DNA of 64,000 nucleotides from an uncultured Saprospiraceae bacterium (GTDB lineage Bacteria > Bacteroidota > Bacteroidia > Chitinophagales > Saprospiraceae), in the NCBI GenBank assembly GCA_937959115.1, contig CALGAW010000014.1, positions 1 to 64,000 of the forward strand. Direction: 5' to 3'. This document shows, piece by piece, positions 28,392 through 36,599 of this stretch. Numbering within the stretch: the stretch's first letter is position 1; each line of letters begins with the position of its first letter. A program made the translations under genes and the position numbers. The notes below the pieces were generated by a model, which was not told the DNA's origin, made no database searches, and worked only from the letters and a program-made list of their open reading frames with translations.

Positions 28392-28415
28392 CCGAATCGT
28401 AGTTAACAATTGTTC

Positions 28416-29525
28416 ATGATATTTATAGCTGGAATAAGTATTTCTCTTTTTGTATTGGCACTTTTGCTGGTAAAGAAGAATAAAAATAAATCTGACATAC
28501 TTTTATTGATATGGATGTTGCTATATATTACTCATCTTGGCTATTATTACATTGATTCTATTGGTCAGCGATACGATTATCCGCATTTGTTAGGTTTTTC
28601 AATGCCTTTTCCTCTACTACATTGTGTTCTAATGTTCTTTTATGTTTCTCATGTGACTAATCAAGTGCACCCAAAGCGTTCTATTTCTTTATTACATTTC
28701 ATTCCGGCTCTATCTGCTTATGTATATCTTATTCCTTTTTTCTTACTCTCTACGACAGAGAAAATAGAAATTTTCAAGCTTGAAGGAGGAGAGAATTACG
28801 GCCTTTTTGCCCAAATTTTGCAGGTTAGTATCTCCCTGTCAGGAATAATCTATGTTGTTTGGTGTAGCTTTTTATTGATAAAACACAAAAAGAACATCCG
28901 ATCACAGTTCTCAGATATTGAGGAGATTAGTTTGTCTTGGCTTCAGTTTTTAGTTGTAGGGATGGGCTTAGTTTGGTTTTTAGTGATCGTGACTCAAAAT
29001 GATAATATTATTGCTCACTCAGTTGCTGTGTTTGTGATATTGATCGGTTTTTTTGGTGTTCAACAAAAAAGCATTTTCAACAATACTCAAGAAGTCCATC
29101 AAAAGCCTTTAATCAATGAGGTAGATCAGGAGACAACCGAACCGCTTCCTACAAGAGAAAAGTATCGAAATTCAGGACTCACCAAGGATCTTGCTGAAGA
29201 ACATTTTCAACGACTAAATGACTTGATGAACGAGGGACAGTTTTATAAAAATGCGAACCTATCACTTGGTGAATTAGCAAGTGAATTAGAACTCCATCCG
29301 AACTACTTGTCCCAAATCATCAACAATAACGGTGGACAATCCTTTTATGACTATGTTAATACCTTTCGGGTAAACGAGTTTAAAAAGCTTCTTGCAAAGC
29401 CTGAAAACCAAAAATACACCTTAATGACACTTGCCTTCGAGTGTGGTTTCAATTCTAAATCGTCTTTTAATCGGTATTTCAAGAAAATAACTGGGAAGAC
29501 GCCCTCTCAATACAGTAAACAGTAA
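28416..29525 (+). CDS. Membrane-anchored AraC-type transcription regulator
   Basis: The ATG at 28416 is preferred to the TTG six bases upstream. The 369-residue protein has about seven hydrophobic segments in the first 220 residues, consistent with a 7TM-type sensor. A soluble AraC-type DNA-binding domain (about 265-369) follows, with helix-turn-helix SLGELASELELHPNYLSQII and the signature FECGFNSKSSFNRYFKKITGKTPSQY. It probably senses a membrane or extracellular signal. The next gene, an alpha/beta hydrolase, has an operator-like inverted repeat in front and is a candidate target (inference). Confidence 0.9.
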   Translation: MIFIAGISISLFVLALLLVKKNKNKSDILLLIWMLLYITHLGYYYIDSIGQRYDYPHLLGFSMPFPLLHCVLMFFYVSHVTNQVHPKRSISLLHFIPALSAYVYLIPFFLLSTTEKIEIFKLEGGENYGLFAQILQVSISLSGIIYVVWCSFLLIKHKKNIRSQFSDIEEISLSWLQFLVVGMGLVWFLVIVTQNDNIIAHSVAVFVILIGFFGVQQKSIFNNTQEVHQKPLINEVDQETTEPLPTREKYRNSGLTKDLAEEHFQRLNDLMNEGQFYKNANLSLGELASELELHPNYLSQIINNNGGQSFYDYVNTFRVNEFKKLLAKPENQKYTLMTLAFECGFNSKSSFNRYFKKITGKTPSQYSKQ

Positions 29526-29574
29526 AACCCCAATGTTTATAAGGGTTTGTAATGAATTCCAAAGGGTCATCTTA

Positions 29575-29627
29575 CAAATTGACACCTCAATTTGAGTAAT
29601 TTTAAGTGTCAATTTGAAAGTTGACAC
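29575..29627. promoter_or_regulatory. Operator-like inverted repeat before the hydrolase gene
   Basis: CAAATTGACAC (29575-29585) and GTGTCAATTTG (29606-29616) are perfect inverted copies 20 bases apart. A third TTGACAC follows at 29621-29627. There is no T-run, so it is not a terminator. It sits 22 bases upstream of a -7 element and next to an AraC-type regulator gene. Confidence 0.6.
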
Positions 29628-29648
29628 GCTTCCCTTTAGCCAATACGG

Positions 29649-29656
29649 TATGTTTG
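29649..29656 (+). promoter_or_regulatory. Bacteroidota-type -7 element of the hydrolase gene
   Basis: TATGTTTG fits TAnnTTTG and lies 32 bases before the ATG. No TTTG at the usual -33 distance is visible, which fits a promoter needing an activator at the TTGACAC repeats. Confidence 0.5.
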
Positions 29657-29688
29657 TCTTATCATTTTTTCACTAAAACATTATACCA

Positions 29689-30657
29689 ATGAAAAGTATT
29701 GGCTTGTCTTTATTAGCATGCTTAATTTTTAGTTTATTTTCTTGCGAAAAACGTCCAGATTTAAGTGCACATGGCGTCTTGGTTCCTCTTACTGTTATGG
29801 AAGATCTTTCTTTGCCTTCTATCCATGTCAATGGAGTAAAACTCCATTCAGAAGCCTTTGGAGACCCTAGTGATCCAATCATCTTAGTTATTCATGGAGG
29901 ACCTGGCGCAGATTATCGTAGTAATTTAAACTTCAAACAACTAGCAGACGATGGTTATTATGTCGTTTTTTATGATCAAATGGGTGCAGGGCTGTCTCAA
30001 CGATTAGATGCAAGTCACTATGTAGGCGTTCAGATTTATATTGATGAATTGGACGGAGTGATCAATCATTACAGACAAAACAGTCAACAGAAAGTGATTT
30101 TAGCGGGCCATTCCTGGGGTGCGATGCTAGCAGCTGCTTACCTTAATCAAAATCCAACTAAAATTGATCATGCCATTCTGACAGAACCGGGTGGTTTTAA
30201 CTGGGATCAAACACTAACATATATAGCAAAAACCAGAAAAATAAAACTGTTTGGGGAAGGGACCAATGACGTCGTTTACCAAGACCAATTTATCACTGGA
30301 AGTGATCATAATATTCTTGATTACAAAATGATATTATCTACGGCTGGAGAAAGTGCTACAGGCGATCTTACACCTCCTTCATTTTGGAGATATGGTGCGG
30401 TGTCTCAAAGCGCCTCCTTTGATTTTGCCGCGAAAAATACCGATCAAATGGATTTCACTACAAACCTGAAGGCTTTTCTGCCAAAAGTATTATTTGTGTA
30501 CAGTGAACTAAACACTGCTTATGGTCTAGAGCACGCTCAATTATTATCTTCCGAGTTTTCTAATGTTGAACTTGTAGAAATCAAGGACTGTGGACATGAA
30601 GTCCCTCAATATGGATGGCAAAGCCTTTATCCTGCTATCAAAAATTATCTCCAATAA
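29689..30657 (+). CDS. Alpha/beta hydrolase lipoprotein, proline-iminopeptidase-like
   Basis: The 322-residue protein has a lipoprotein signal with Cys at residue 19 (SLFSC). The S33-like hydrolase core shows the oxyanion motif HGGPG (about 67-71), the nucleophile elbow GHSWG (about 140-144) and a C-terminal His in CGHEV (about 303-307). The family hydrolyses peptides with N-terminal proline or small esters. The substrate here is unknown. It should face the periplasm or cell surface. The gene is downstream of the AraC-type regulator and likely controlled through the inverted repeat. Confidence 0.87.
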   Translation: MKSIGLSLLACLIFSLFSCEKRPDLSAHGVLVPLTVMEDLSLPSIHVNGVKLHSEAFGDPSDPIILVIHGGPGADYRSNLNFKQLADDGYYVVFYDQMGAGLSQRLDASHYVGVQIYIDELDGVINHYRQNSQQKVILAGHSWGAMLAAAYLNQNPTKIDHAILTEPGGFNWDQTLTYIAKTRKIKLFGEGTNDVVYQDQFITGSDHNILDYKMILSTAGESATGDLTPPSFWRYGAVSQSASFDFAAKNTDQMDFTTNLKAFLPKVLFVYSELNTAYGLEHAQLLSSEFSNVELVEIKDCGHEVPQYGWQSLYPAIKNYLQ

Positions 30658-30706
30658 ATATAGGACGGTAGAGCCTAAGGTTCAACGTTTGTCTCTTTCT
30701 TACAAA

Positions 30707-31387
30707 ATGAAAATTATTAAAATGAAAATTATAACTGTTATCACTCTTACCTTACTATTCAATATAAACCTTGTTTTTTCGCAGAATATCAATTGGAGAT
30801 CAATCCCAGAAGATCGACAAAGTCTAGTATCGCTTCAAATGGGCTTTGATTTTGGACTAACAACTCAACTAGGTTATGGTCGGAAAATTAACACCTTCAG
30901 ACCACTTTTCTTGATGGCGGATGTCTCTTTGCCGATGGGGAATAAACCTTTTCAGGACTTCAAATGTCGGGCTGGGGGACAAATGGAAGTCTTCGAAAAA
31001 CACCAATTCAGCTTGTCTATGCAATATTTAACCATTGTTAGAAGGCTTGAGACTGGTTTAGTCAGACAACTAGGAATTGGGTCTAAAACAGGCTTAACAG
31101 TTGGCTATTTCGCTCCGAAATGGCATTTAGCAGCTGAGTTTGGATATGATCAATTTATAGCAACTCACATTAAGCATTCAGACCTACTCTATTCTAACTA
31201 CGAACAGCTAGAAAACGGATGGTATATGAATACAGGCGGACAATGGTATTACGGTTTGCAAGGAGGAAAAACACTAGGAAACCGTTTAGAACTTACCTAT
31301 AAGGCAGGCGCTACCAACTCGAAGGGCGATCATGTAAATGCGATGTTGCCTTATTACCTTCAATTGGGTTTGGTGTGGAGATTCTAA
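30707..31387 (+). CDS. Putative outer-membrane protein of unknown function
   Basis: ATG 30707 is chosen because a signal peptide follows (ITLTLLFNINLVFSQ). Longer readings overlap the hydrolase gene, and ATG 30722 is also possible. The 226-residue mature protein shows alternating aromatic strands and ends with YYLQLGLVWRF, an outer-membrane beta-barrel-like terminus. I do not recognise the family. It lies 50 bases after the hydrolase and may be co-transcribed. Confidence 0.65.
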   Translation: MKIIKMKIITVITLTLLFNINLVFSQNINWRSIPEDRQSLVSLQMGFDFGLTTQLGYGRKINTFRPLFLMADVSLPMGNKPFQDFKCRAGGQMEVFEKHQFSLSMQYLTIVRRLETGLVRQLGIGSKTGLTVGYFAPKWHLAAEFGYDQFIATHIKHSDLLYSNYEQLENGWYMNTGGQWYYGLQGGKTLGNRLELTYKAGATNSKGDHVNAMLPYYLQLGLVWRF

Positions 31388-31507
31388 GGAATTGAAGGAC
31401 GTGAGCTTATCAGGGATTACACCATACGTCTTCCCTCCTCCAACTATATCATTGAAGGACAAGGGATAGAAATGGACGTACCGTAATTTTATGGAGGTAC
31501 TGGAATG

Positions 31508-31544
31508 GATAGCCCGACCCGCAGCGCAGCGGAGGGATGGCCCC
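31508..31544. other. GC-rich partly palindromic element between convergent genes
   Basis: A GC-rich block in AT-rich surroundings, with arms around GCAGCGCAGC and outer GCCC/GGGC-like pairing, then a short A-run. It lies between convergent genes and may act as a weak bidirectional terminator or be a dispersed repeat. Confidence 0.35.
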
Positions 31545-31561
31545 AAAAAATTCTAATTAGC

Positions 31562-33403
31562 CTATTGCTTGACCACCTTACGAACCGTTGAAGCATTTTC
31601 AGTCCCAAAGCGTACAAAGTAGATACCAGCTGCTAGTTTGTCAGTTTCGAATACAGAATTCCCGATGGGGTCTACAGTTGTATGATAGACCGTCTGCCCC
31701 AACGTATTGATCAGTTCTAGCCTTAACTTAGTACGTGCGTCTGTGTTCCAGTCAATTTCCAGCTGATGTGCAAACGGACTTGGAGTTACTGAAAAGCGGT
31801 TCAACCATTGTGGTTCCTCGTTTGACACTAGAACGCCATACGGTATACTTGTGGCCATGCAGCCATTGGCGTCAGTTGTCACTACCGTATAATCTCCACT
31901 TTGTGTATATGTAACGGTTTGGCCAGTCTCTCCTTGAAGAAGCACACCATCAACGTACCATTGATAGGTGCTTGCTACAGAGCTTTCTAAACTTTGCGGC
32001 GCAAGAAAACTAATTGAAGGAATGATCGCCGTATTCGTAAATCCAATTGGTAGCATCACCAATAGCTGACAACCATTCGTATCTGTAATTGTAGCGGAAT
32101 ATGTACCTGGCGACAAATTAGAAATACCGTCCGTTGTTTCACCATTCGACCAAACAATTGTATAAGGAACTCCTGCTTGGATGTCCAAGTCAATCAAACC
32201 ATCATTTCCAGTATCACAATTTGAATCTGCTACGGTAGTATTAGTCAACATAAGTCCTTGGCATGCAGCATCTACGATTTGATAGATATTTCCATCTGAC
32301 AACCCTGCTACATACAATTCACCCGTATTATCTTCTCCGAAGGACGAATAGTTTTGAGTGGAAAAGGTGCCAATGGGAGTATTGGTCCAAACGCCACCAC
32401 TTTGTTCTAGAGACCAGAAATTTCCAGTACAAAAGTCAGCGTAAATATATTTACCATAAAGTCCTGGTTCTTCTGTTCCGCGATAAACATATCCACCAGT
32501 AACGGAGCAACCTGTGCTAAAATTATTGACATATTCATGTACTGGAAACACGTAATTCCCTAATGGCCCACAGCCATTATTGTTAAAGACTGAATTGCCT
32601 TCATAGCAACGCCATCCGTAGTTTTCTCCTCCTTGACTCGATGCTGGTTGAACATCAATCTCTTCATAATTGTCTTGCCCTACGTCCGCGATATACAAAT
32701 CACCTGTTAGTCGATCGAAGCTGATGCGCCAAGGGTTTCGTAAGCCAATTGCCCAAATTTCATCAAGAACGGCAGCGTTACCTACATAAGGATTATCAGC
32801 GGGAATACTGTAAGGAGTACCATTATCAACATCAATGCGTAGCATTTTGCCTAGCAAGTCTTGAGGATTTTGAGAACGATTGCCTGGATCACCACCAGAA
32901 CCACCATCCCCAAGCGGGATGTATAGATAACCATCTGGTCCAAACTCTAAATCACCAGCATTGTGGTTAGAATAGGGTTGAGGGATGGTCAATAGATTGA
33001 ATTCTGAATTGGGAAGGGCAACATCTGGATTGGCGGGATCTACTGAAAATCGGGAAATCTTAGTCGCACCGCCACCAGTTGCCGTATAATTGACATAAAA
33101 ATAGCCATTTGAAGCGTAATTTGGATGAAACACTAAGCCTAGTAATCCTCGTTCATTTGCACCAGAATTTACGCGAGCATCTATATCGAGGAAGACATTG
33201 GGTAAGGTTGTTCCATTTTGATCAACTTTATGAATATAACCATCTTGTTCAGTAATATAAAGATAACTATCTCCAGAACTCGAAATATCAACTGGTCGAT
33301 TAAATCCAGAAGCGAAGTTCGTTAATGCAATATTCTGTGCGTTTAGAAAATTTGCAATAAATAAAGCGACAAAAACAAGGAAAAAAGTTGATCTAGATGG
33401 CAT
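31562..33403 (-). CDS. Secreted PQQ-type sugar dehydrogenase (GSDH) with one SprB-like repeat and T9SS type A signal
   Basis: ATG 33403 is chosen because a signal peptide follows (about 1-22); the upstream TTG adds an unlikely extension. The 613-residue protein has a glucose/sorbosone dehydrogenase beta-propeller (about 25-385, with SNHNAGDLEFGPDGYLY, LGDGGSGGDPGNRSQ and GLRNPWRISFD). A single SprB-type repeat follows (about 390-450, with VWSNGETTDGI and SPGTYSATITDTNGC). An Ig-like region and a T9SS type A domain (about 540-613) ending VRKVVKQ complete it. The family oxidises sugars using PQQ. Substrate and cofactor use here are inferred from family. Confidence 0.88.
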   Translation of the reverse strand: MPSRSTFFLVFVALFIANFLNAQNIALTNFASGFNRPVDISSSGDSYLYITEQDGYIHKVDQNGTTLPNVFLDIDARVNSGANERGLLGLVFHPNYASNGYFYVNYTATGGGATKISRFSVDPANPDVALPNSEFNLLTIPQPYSNHNAGDLEFGPDGYLYIPLGDGGSGGDPGNRSQNPQDLLGKMLRIDVDNGTPYSIPADNPYVGNAAVLDEIWAIGLRNPWRISFDRLTGDLYIADVGQDNYEEIDVQPASSQGGENYGWRCYEGNSVFNNNGCGPLGNYVFPVHEYVNNFSTGCSVTGGYVYRGTEEPGLYGKYIYADFCTGNFWSLEQSGGVWTNTPIGTFSTQNYSSFGEDNTGELYVAGLSDGNIYQIVDAACQGLMLTNTTVADSNCDTGNDGLIDLDIQAGVPYTIVWSNGETTDGISNLSPGTYSATITDTNGCQLLVMLPIGFTNTAIIPSISFLAPQSLESSVASTYQWYVDGVLLQGETGQTVTYTQSGDYTVVTTDANGCMATSIPYGVLVSNEEPQWLNRFSVTPSPFAHQLEIDWNTDARTKLRLELINTLGQTVYHTTVDPIGNSVFETDKLAAGIYFVRFGTENASTVRKVVKQ

Positions 33404-33535
33404 AAATCGTAAAATTTTGTTAGTTCTTCTAAAAAACAAGCGTTTTAATCAAAAACAGTTTAATTTACAGGAAATTTATAATAATAACCTAATTAAATAC
33501 ATTTTAGGATGTATTAAGGTTTTAAAAAGTCTCTT

Positions 33536-34165
33536 ATGGCATTTGGAATTCGATATAATTCACCTGTAGTTCTTACTTATGCATTGATTTGTACAGTGGT
33601 ATTTTTTGCCAATCAGTCAACGTTAGAAGCGCTAAGTCCTTTTGTTTCGCTTGGTCCTAACTTCAATGCAGGTAACCCGTTGCATTATTTTAATCTGGTC
33701 AGCTACATTGTTGGACATGCTAGCTTAGAACATTTAATGGGGAATATGACCTTCATCCTGTTACTTGGGCCAATCATTGAAGAAAAGTACGGGAGTGTGA
33801 ATTTGTTTATCATGATCATTTTGACTGCAATTGTTACGGCATTCCTTAACATCAGTTTGTTCAGTACAGGCTTGTGGGGAGCTAGTGGGATTGTGTTTAT
33901 GTTCATCATGCTTGTTTCCTTTACTAATGTAAAAGAGGGACAAATACCGTTGACGTTTATCCTAGTGGCGCTTTTGTTTGTGGGCAAGGAAGTCCTTCAA
34001 AGTATGGGTTCTGATCAAGTCTCACAATTTGCGCACATTCTTGGTGGTGTAGTTGGTAGTTTCTTCGGATTTACTGGACTGTTTAACAAAAGAACACCAG
34101 AACCAATGGTGGCCGAACAACCGATAAACAATGAGATGACAAACCCGAATGATCCATGGAAATAG
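33536..34165 (+). CDS. Rhomboid family intramembrane serine protease
   Basis: The 209-residue protein has six predicted membrane segments and the rhomboid catalytic dyad: S117 in GASG (115-118) and H167 in AHILGG. The structural motif HASLEHLMGN (61-70) is intact. It cleaves membrane-embedded substrates, so far undefined in this phylum. Its last 10 bases overlap the start of the metallophosphoesterase gene, pointing to one transcript with the phosphatases downstream. Confidence 0.92.
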   Translation: MAFGIRYNSPVVLTYALICTVVFFANQSTLEALSPFVSLGPNFNAGNPLHYFNLVSYIVGHASLEHLMGNMTFILLLGPIIEEKYGSVNLFIMIILTAIVTAFLNISLFSTGLWGASGIVFMFIMLVSFTNVKEGQIPLTFILVALLFVGKEVLQSMGSDQVSQFAHILGGVVGSFFGFTGLFNKRTPEPMVAEQPINNEMTNPNDPWK

Positions 34166-34809
34166 TCTGTATTTCTGATACGCATGGTAAGCATGCCCAG
34201 TTAGAACTTCCGGTTGGAGATATGCTTTTGCATGCAGGAGATGTTTCCTCAAGAGGCTCAGTCTCTGAAGTCAAGCAATTTCTAGATTGGTTTGAAGCAC
34301 AACCGCATAAATACAAGCTTTTTATTGCTGGTAATCATGATTTCCTAATGGAAGATCACCCAGAAACATTCAAAGAGCTATTGCCAGATTCCTTGATTTA
34401 TCTTGAAAACGAATCGATTGTCATTGAAGGCATCACATTTTGGGGATCTCCGATTTCACCCCGCTTTTTTGATTGGGCGTTTAACCGAGATCGAGGTCCT
34501 GATATCAGGAAATACTGGGACGCGATACCAACTGACGTTGATGTCTTGATTACACACGGCCCACCGTTGGACTATGGTGATCTCACAGCGCGAAATGAGC
34601 GTGTTGGGTGTGCAGATTTGAAGGAGCGATTGCTAGAAGTACAGCCTCAATATCACATTTTCGGGCACATCCATGAAGCTTATGGCATGTATCGCTGTGA
34701 AGAGTCAACGCTAATTAATGCGAGTGTGCTGAATTTGCAATATCAACTGGTGAATGCCCCTGTTGTGATTGAGGTGGAAGGAAAGAAGGGAAGGAAGAAT
34801 ATCGAATAA
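34156..34809 (+). CDS. Calcineurin-like metallophosphoesterase
   Basis: The 217-residue protein carries the complete metallophosphoesterase signature: D8-T-H10, HAGD (about 27-30), GNHD (about 56-59), THGPP (about 135-139) and GHIHE (about 174-178). No signal peptide is present, so it is cytosolic. Substrate not predictable. Its ATG lies inside the 3' end of the rhomboid gene. Confidence 0.9.
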   Translation: MEIVCISDTHGKHAQLELPVGDMLLHAGDVSSRGSVSEVKQFLDWFEAQPHKYKLFIAGNHDFLMEDHPETFKELLPDSLIYLENESIVIEGITFWGSPISPRFFDWAFNRDRGPDIRKYWDAIPTDVDVLITHGPPLDYGDLTARNERVGCADLKERLLEVQPQYHIFGHIHEAYGMYRCEESTLINASVLNLQYQLVNAPVVIEVEGKKGRKNIE

Positions 34810-34891
34810 CGATTTTAGATTTTAGAAGTGAAAAAAATGAAGAGTTAAGAAGAAAAGCACCTTCATTAAAAAATGATCATACATAATTAAC

Positions 34892-35344
34892 ATGAAGGTA
34901 CTGATGGTCTGTTTGGGAAATATTTGTCGTTCGCCATTGGCGGAAGGAATTTTGAAGGCAAAGCTTGAAGCTAGAGCGCTGACAGGTTGGGAGGTTGACT
35001 CTGCGGGGACGTCTCATTACCATTCTGGTAATCCTCCAGATGACCGTTCTGTGGCGGTAGGAAAGAAGTATAGCATTGATATTACAGATCAACGGTCTAG
35101 GCAATTTCGATCGACTGATTTTGATCGGTTTGACTTGATATTGGTCATGGATTCATCAAATTACAATGATGTAAAGCGGCTAGCAACGAGTGAGCAGGAT
35201 GCTGGGAAAGTCAAATTAATTATGAATTACTGTGCTCCTGGCCAGAACCAGAACATCCCTGATCCGTATTGGGGAGATGATGGGTTTGAGGAGGTATATT
35301 GGATGCTGGACGCGGCTTGTTCGGCTATTATTGCAAATCATTAA
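34892..35344 (+). CDS. Low-molecular-weight protein tyrosine phosphatase
   Basis: The 150-residue length is typical. The active-site loop C7-LGNIC-R13-S is at the N-terminus, and the general-acid region DPYWGDDGFEEVY is near residue 127. It removes phosphate from tyrosine in proteins. In bacteria this family often regulates polysaccharide export, but no such genes are nearby. It is probably in the same transcript as the metallophosphoesterase, 82 bases upstream. Confidence 0.94.
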   Translation: MKVLMVCLGNICRSPLAEGILKAKLEARALTGWEVDSAGTSHYHSGNPPDDRSVAVGKKYSIDITDQRSRQFRSTDFDRFDLILVMDSSNYNDVKRLATSEQDAGKVKLIMNYCAPGQNQNIPDPYWGDDGFEEVYWMLDAACSAIIANH

Positions 35345-35452
35345 CATAAACAAACGAGCAGATTAAGATTGAGTATTGAAACAGTAATCAACGAGTTAGA
35401 AGGTAAAAACCTGTATTCACAATTTATTTAACAATATTTTTGAATAAATCAA

Positions 35453-35460
35453 TACCTTTG
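35453..35460 (+). promoter_or_regulatory. Bacteroidota-type -7 element
   Basis: TACCTTTG fits TAnnTTTG, 37 bases before the ATG at 35498. The -33 element is not clear. Confidence 0.45.
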
Positions 35461-35497
35461 TAACCAATTAACGTCTAACGAGTATAATTCAATTATT

Positions 35498-35944
35498 ATG
35501 ACAAAGGCAGCAGCTGAAACAACAACGACAAAAGAAGAACCTAAGAAAAAGGGATCAATAAAGCGGAAACTCTTTATGATTCTTGGTGTAATTTTACTTA
35601 TTGCTTTAGCAGCAGGTTCCTATGCCGTTTTTGGAAGTTATAGCCAAGGCTACCGAGCAGGTACTGTTATGAAATTGAGCAAGAAAGGCTTAGTCTTTAA
35701 AACCCTTGAGGGACAACTCAACATGGGAGGAGCAGCGGGTAGCGAAGGAAGTGATATCGCATCATCCGTTTGGGAATTTTCCGTGGCTAGAGGCAACGAA
35801 CAGGTGGTCTCAGCCATCGAAGATGCTGTAGACAGTGGCTCAAGAGTAAAACTGTATTACAGTGAAAAATTTTACCAGTTTGACTGGAGAGGAGACTCGA
35901 AGTATTTCGTTTATAAGGTGGAGAAGGTTGGAACTGGAGATTAA
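35498..35944 (+). CDS. Single-pass membrane protein of unknown function
   Basis: The 148-residue protein has a charged N-terminus (about 1-24, rich in Thr, Glu and Lys), one membrane helix (about 25-45), and an extracytoplasmic domain with VMKLSKKGLVFKTLEGQLN and YYSEKFYQFDWRGDSKYFV. I recognise it as a small conserved Bacteroidota membrane protein without an established function. It has its own probable promoter. Confidence 0.75.
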   Translation: MTKAAAETTTTKEEPKKKGSIKRKLFMILGVILLIALAAGSYAVFGSYSQGYRAGTVMKLSKKGLVFKTLEGQLNMGGAAGSEGSDIASSVWEFSVARGNEQVVSAIEDAVDSGSRVKLYYSEKFYQFDWRGDSKYFVYKVEKVGTGD

Positions 35945-36010
35945 CAGGGGAATATCTATTGATAAATCATCTATTTTGCCCCAAAAATTCAAGTAATTCA
36001 AAAAAAATGT

Positions 36011-36018
36011 TAAGTTTG
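36011..36018 (+). promoter_or_regulatory. Bacteroidota-type -7 element before the YgiB-like gene
   Basis: TAAGTTTG fits TAnnTTTG and lies 29 bases before the ATG at 36048. No -33 match at the expected spacing. Confidence 0.45.
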
Positions 36019-36047
36019 TATCAATAAAACACTAAAACAAAATTGCA

Positions 36048-36599
36048 ATGACCCCATTAAAGAAATTTAGTTCCATTCCCTCTATAAAAAACTCAATCGT
36101 TATTGGTGCCTTAGCTTTTTCAAGCGTTAGCCTTATCTTTTCTTCTTGTAGCTCAGAACCTGAGTACACAGAAGAAACGAAGTATGAGCTCACGCAAGGA
36201 CTAATCACTGAAGTAGAGGAAGTAGAAAAAGAGCTTTTCAAAATTACAAACGAGACCTCAGTTGACAAGGTCGAAGATTCCAGAATTATCGCTGCGTATC
36301 TAGATGGTCAAAGAGATACATTCACACTCGAAGAAGCTAAACTCGTTGATGCAGATAACCCAAGACGTAGCAACTCTATGAGAGGCGTGCTCATGGGCGG
36401 AATGATGGGATACTACATGGGAAGAAGCCTTTCGAGCCCTATCAACAAAGGTGCATACAAGACCCCAAGCGCTTATCAAAAAGCGACTAAGACTACAAGT
36501 ACGATCAAGCAAACAGCTAAAAGAACCACAGTGAGACGACCAGTCAACTCCTCGAAAGGGTTTGGTGGTGGTAAATCCACAAGGTCTTTCGGTGGATAA
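36048..36599 (+). CDS. YgiB-like lipoprotein
   Basis: The 183-residue protein has a lipoprotein signal with Cys at about residue 34 (FSSC), an acidic stretch, then a glycine/methionine-rich segment LMGGMMGYYMGRSL and a basic, threonine-rich end finishing KSTRSFGG. The end and the GGMMGYYMGR segment closely resemble E. coli YgiB. It overlaps a YgiC-like gene, exactly as ygiB and ygiC are paired in enterobacteria. Function of YgiB is not established. The assignment rests on motif resemblance plus gene order. Confidence 0.7.
   Translation: MTPLKKFSSIPSIKNSIVIGALAFSSVSLIFSSCSSEPEYTEETKYELTQGLITEVEEVEKELFKITNETSVDKVEDSRIIAAYLDGQRDTFTLEEAKLVDADNPRRSNSMRGVLMGGMMGYYMGRSLSSPINKGAYKTPSAYQKATKTTSTIKQTAKRTTVRRPVNSSKGFGGGKSTRSFGG

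Larger units (their letters stand above)
27817..28415. other. Long intergenic region with RNA-like structure
   Basis: About 600 bases without an ORF separate the cytochrome c/monooxygenase-like gene from the AraC-type regulator. The first 300 bases show nothing clear. The last 300 hold a candidate structured RNA, a strong terminator and a promoter, each listed separately. Confidence 0.6.
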
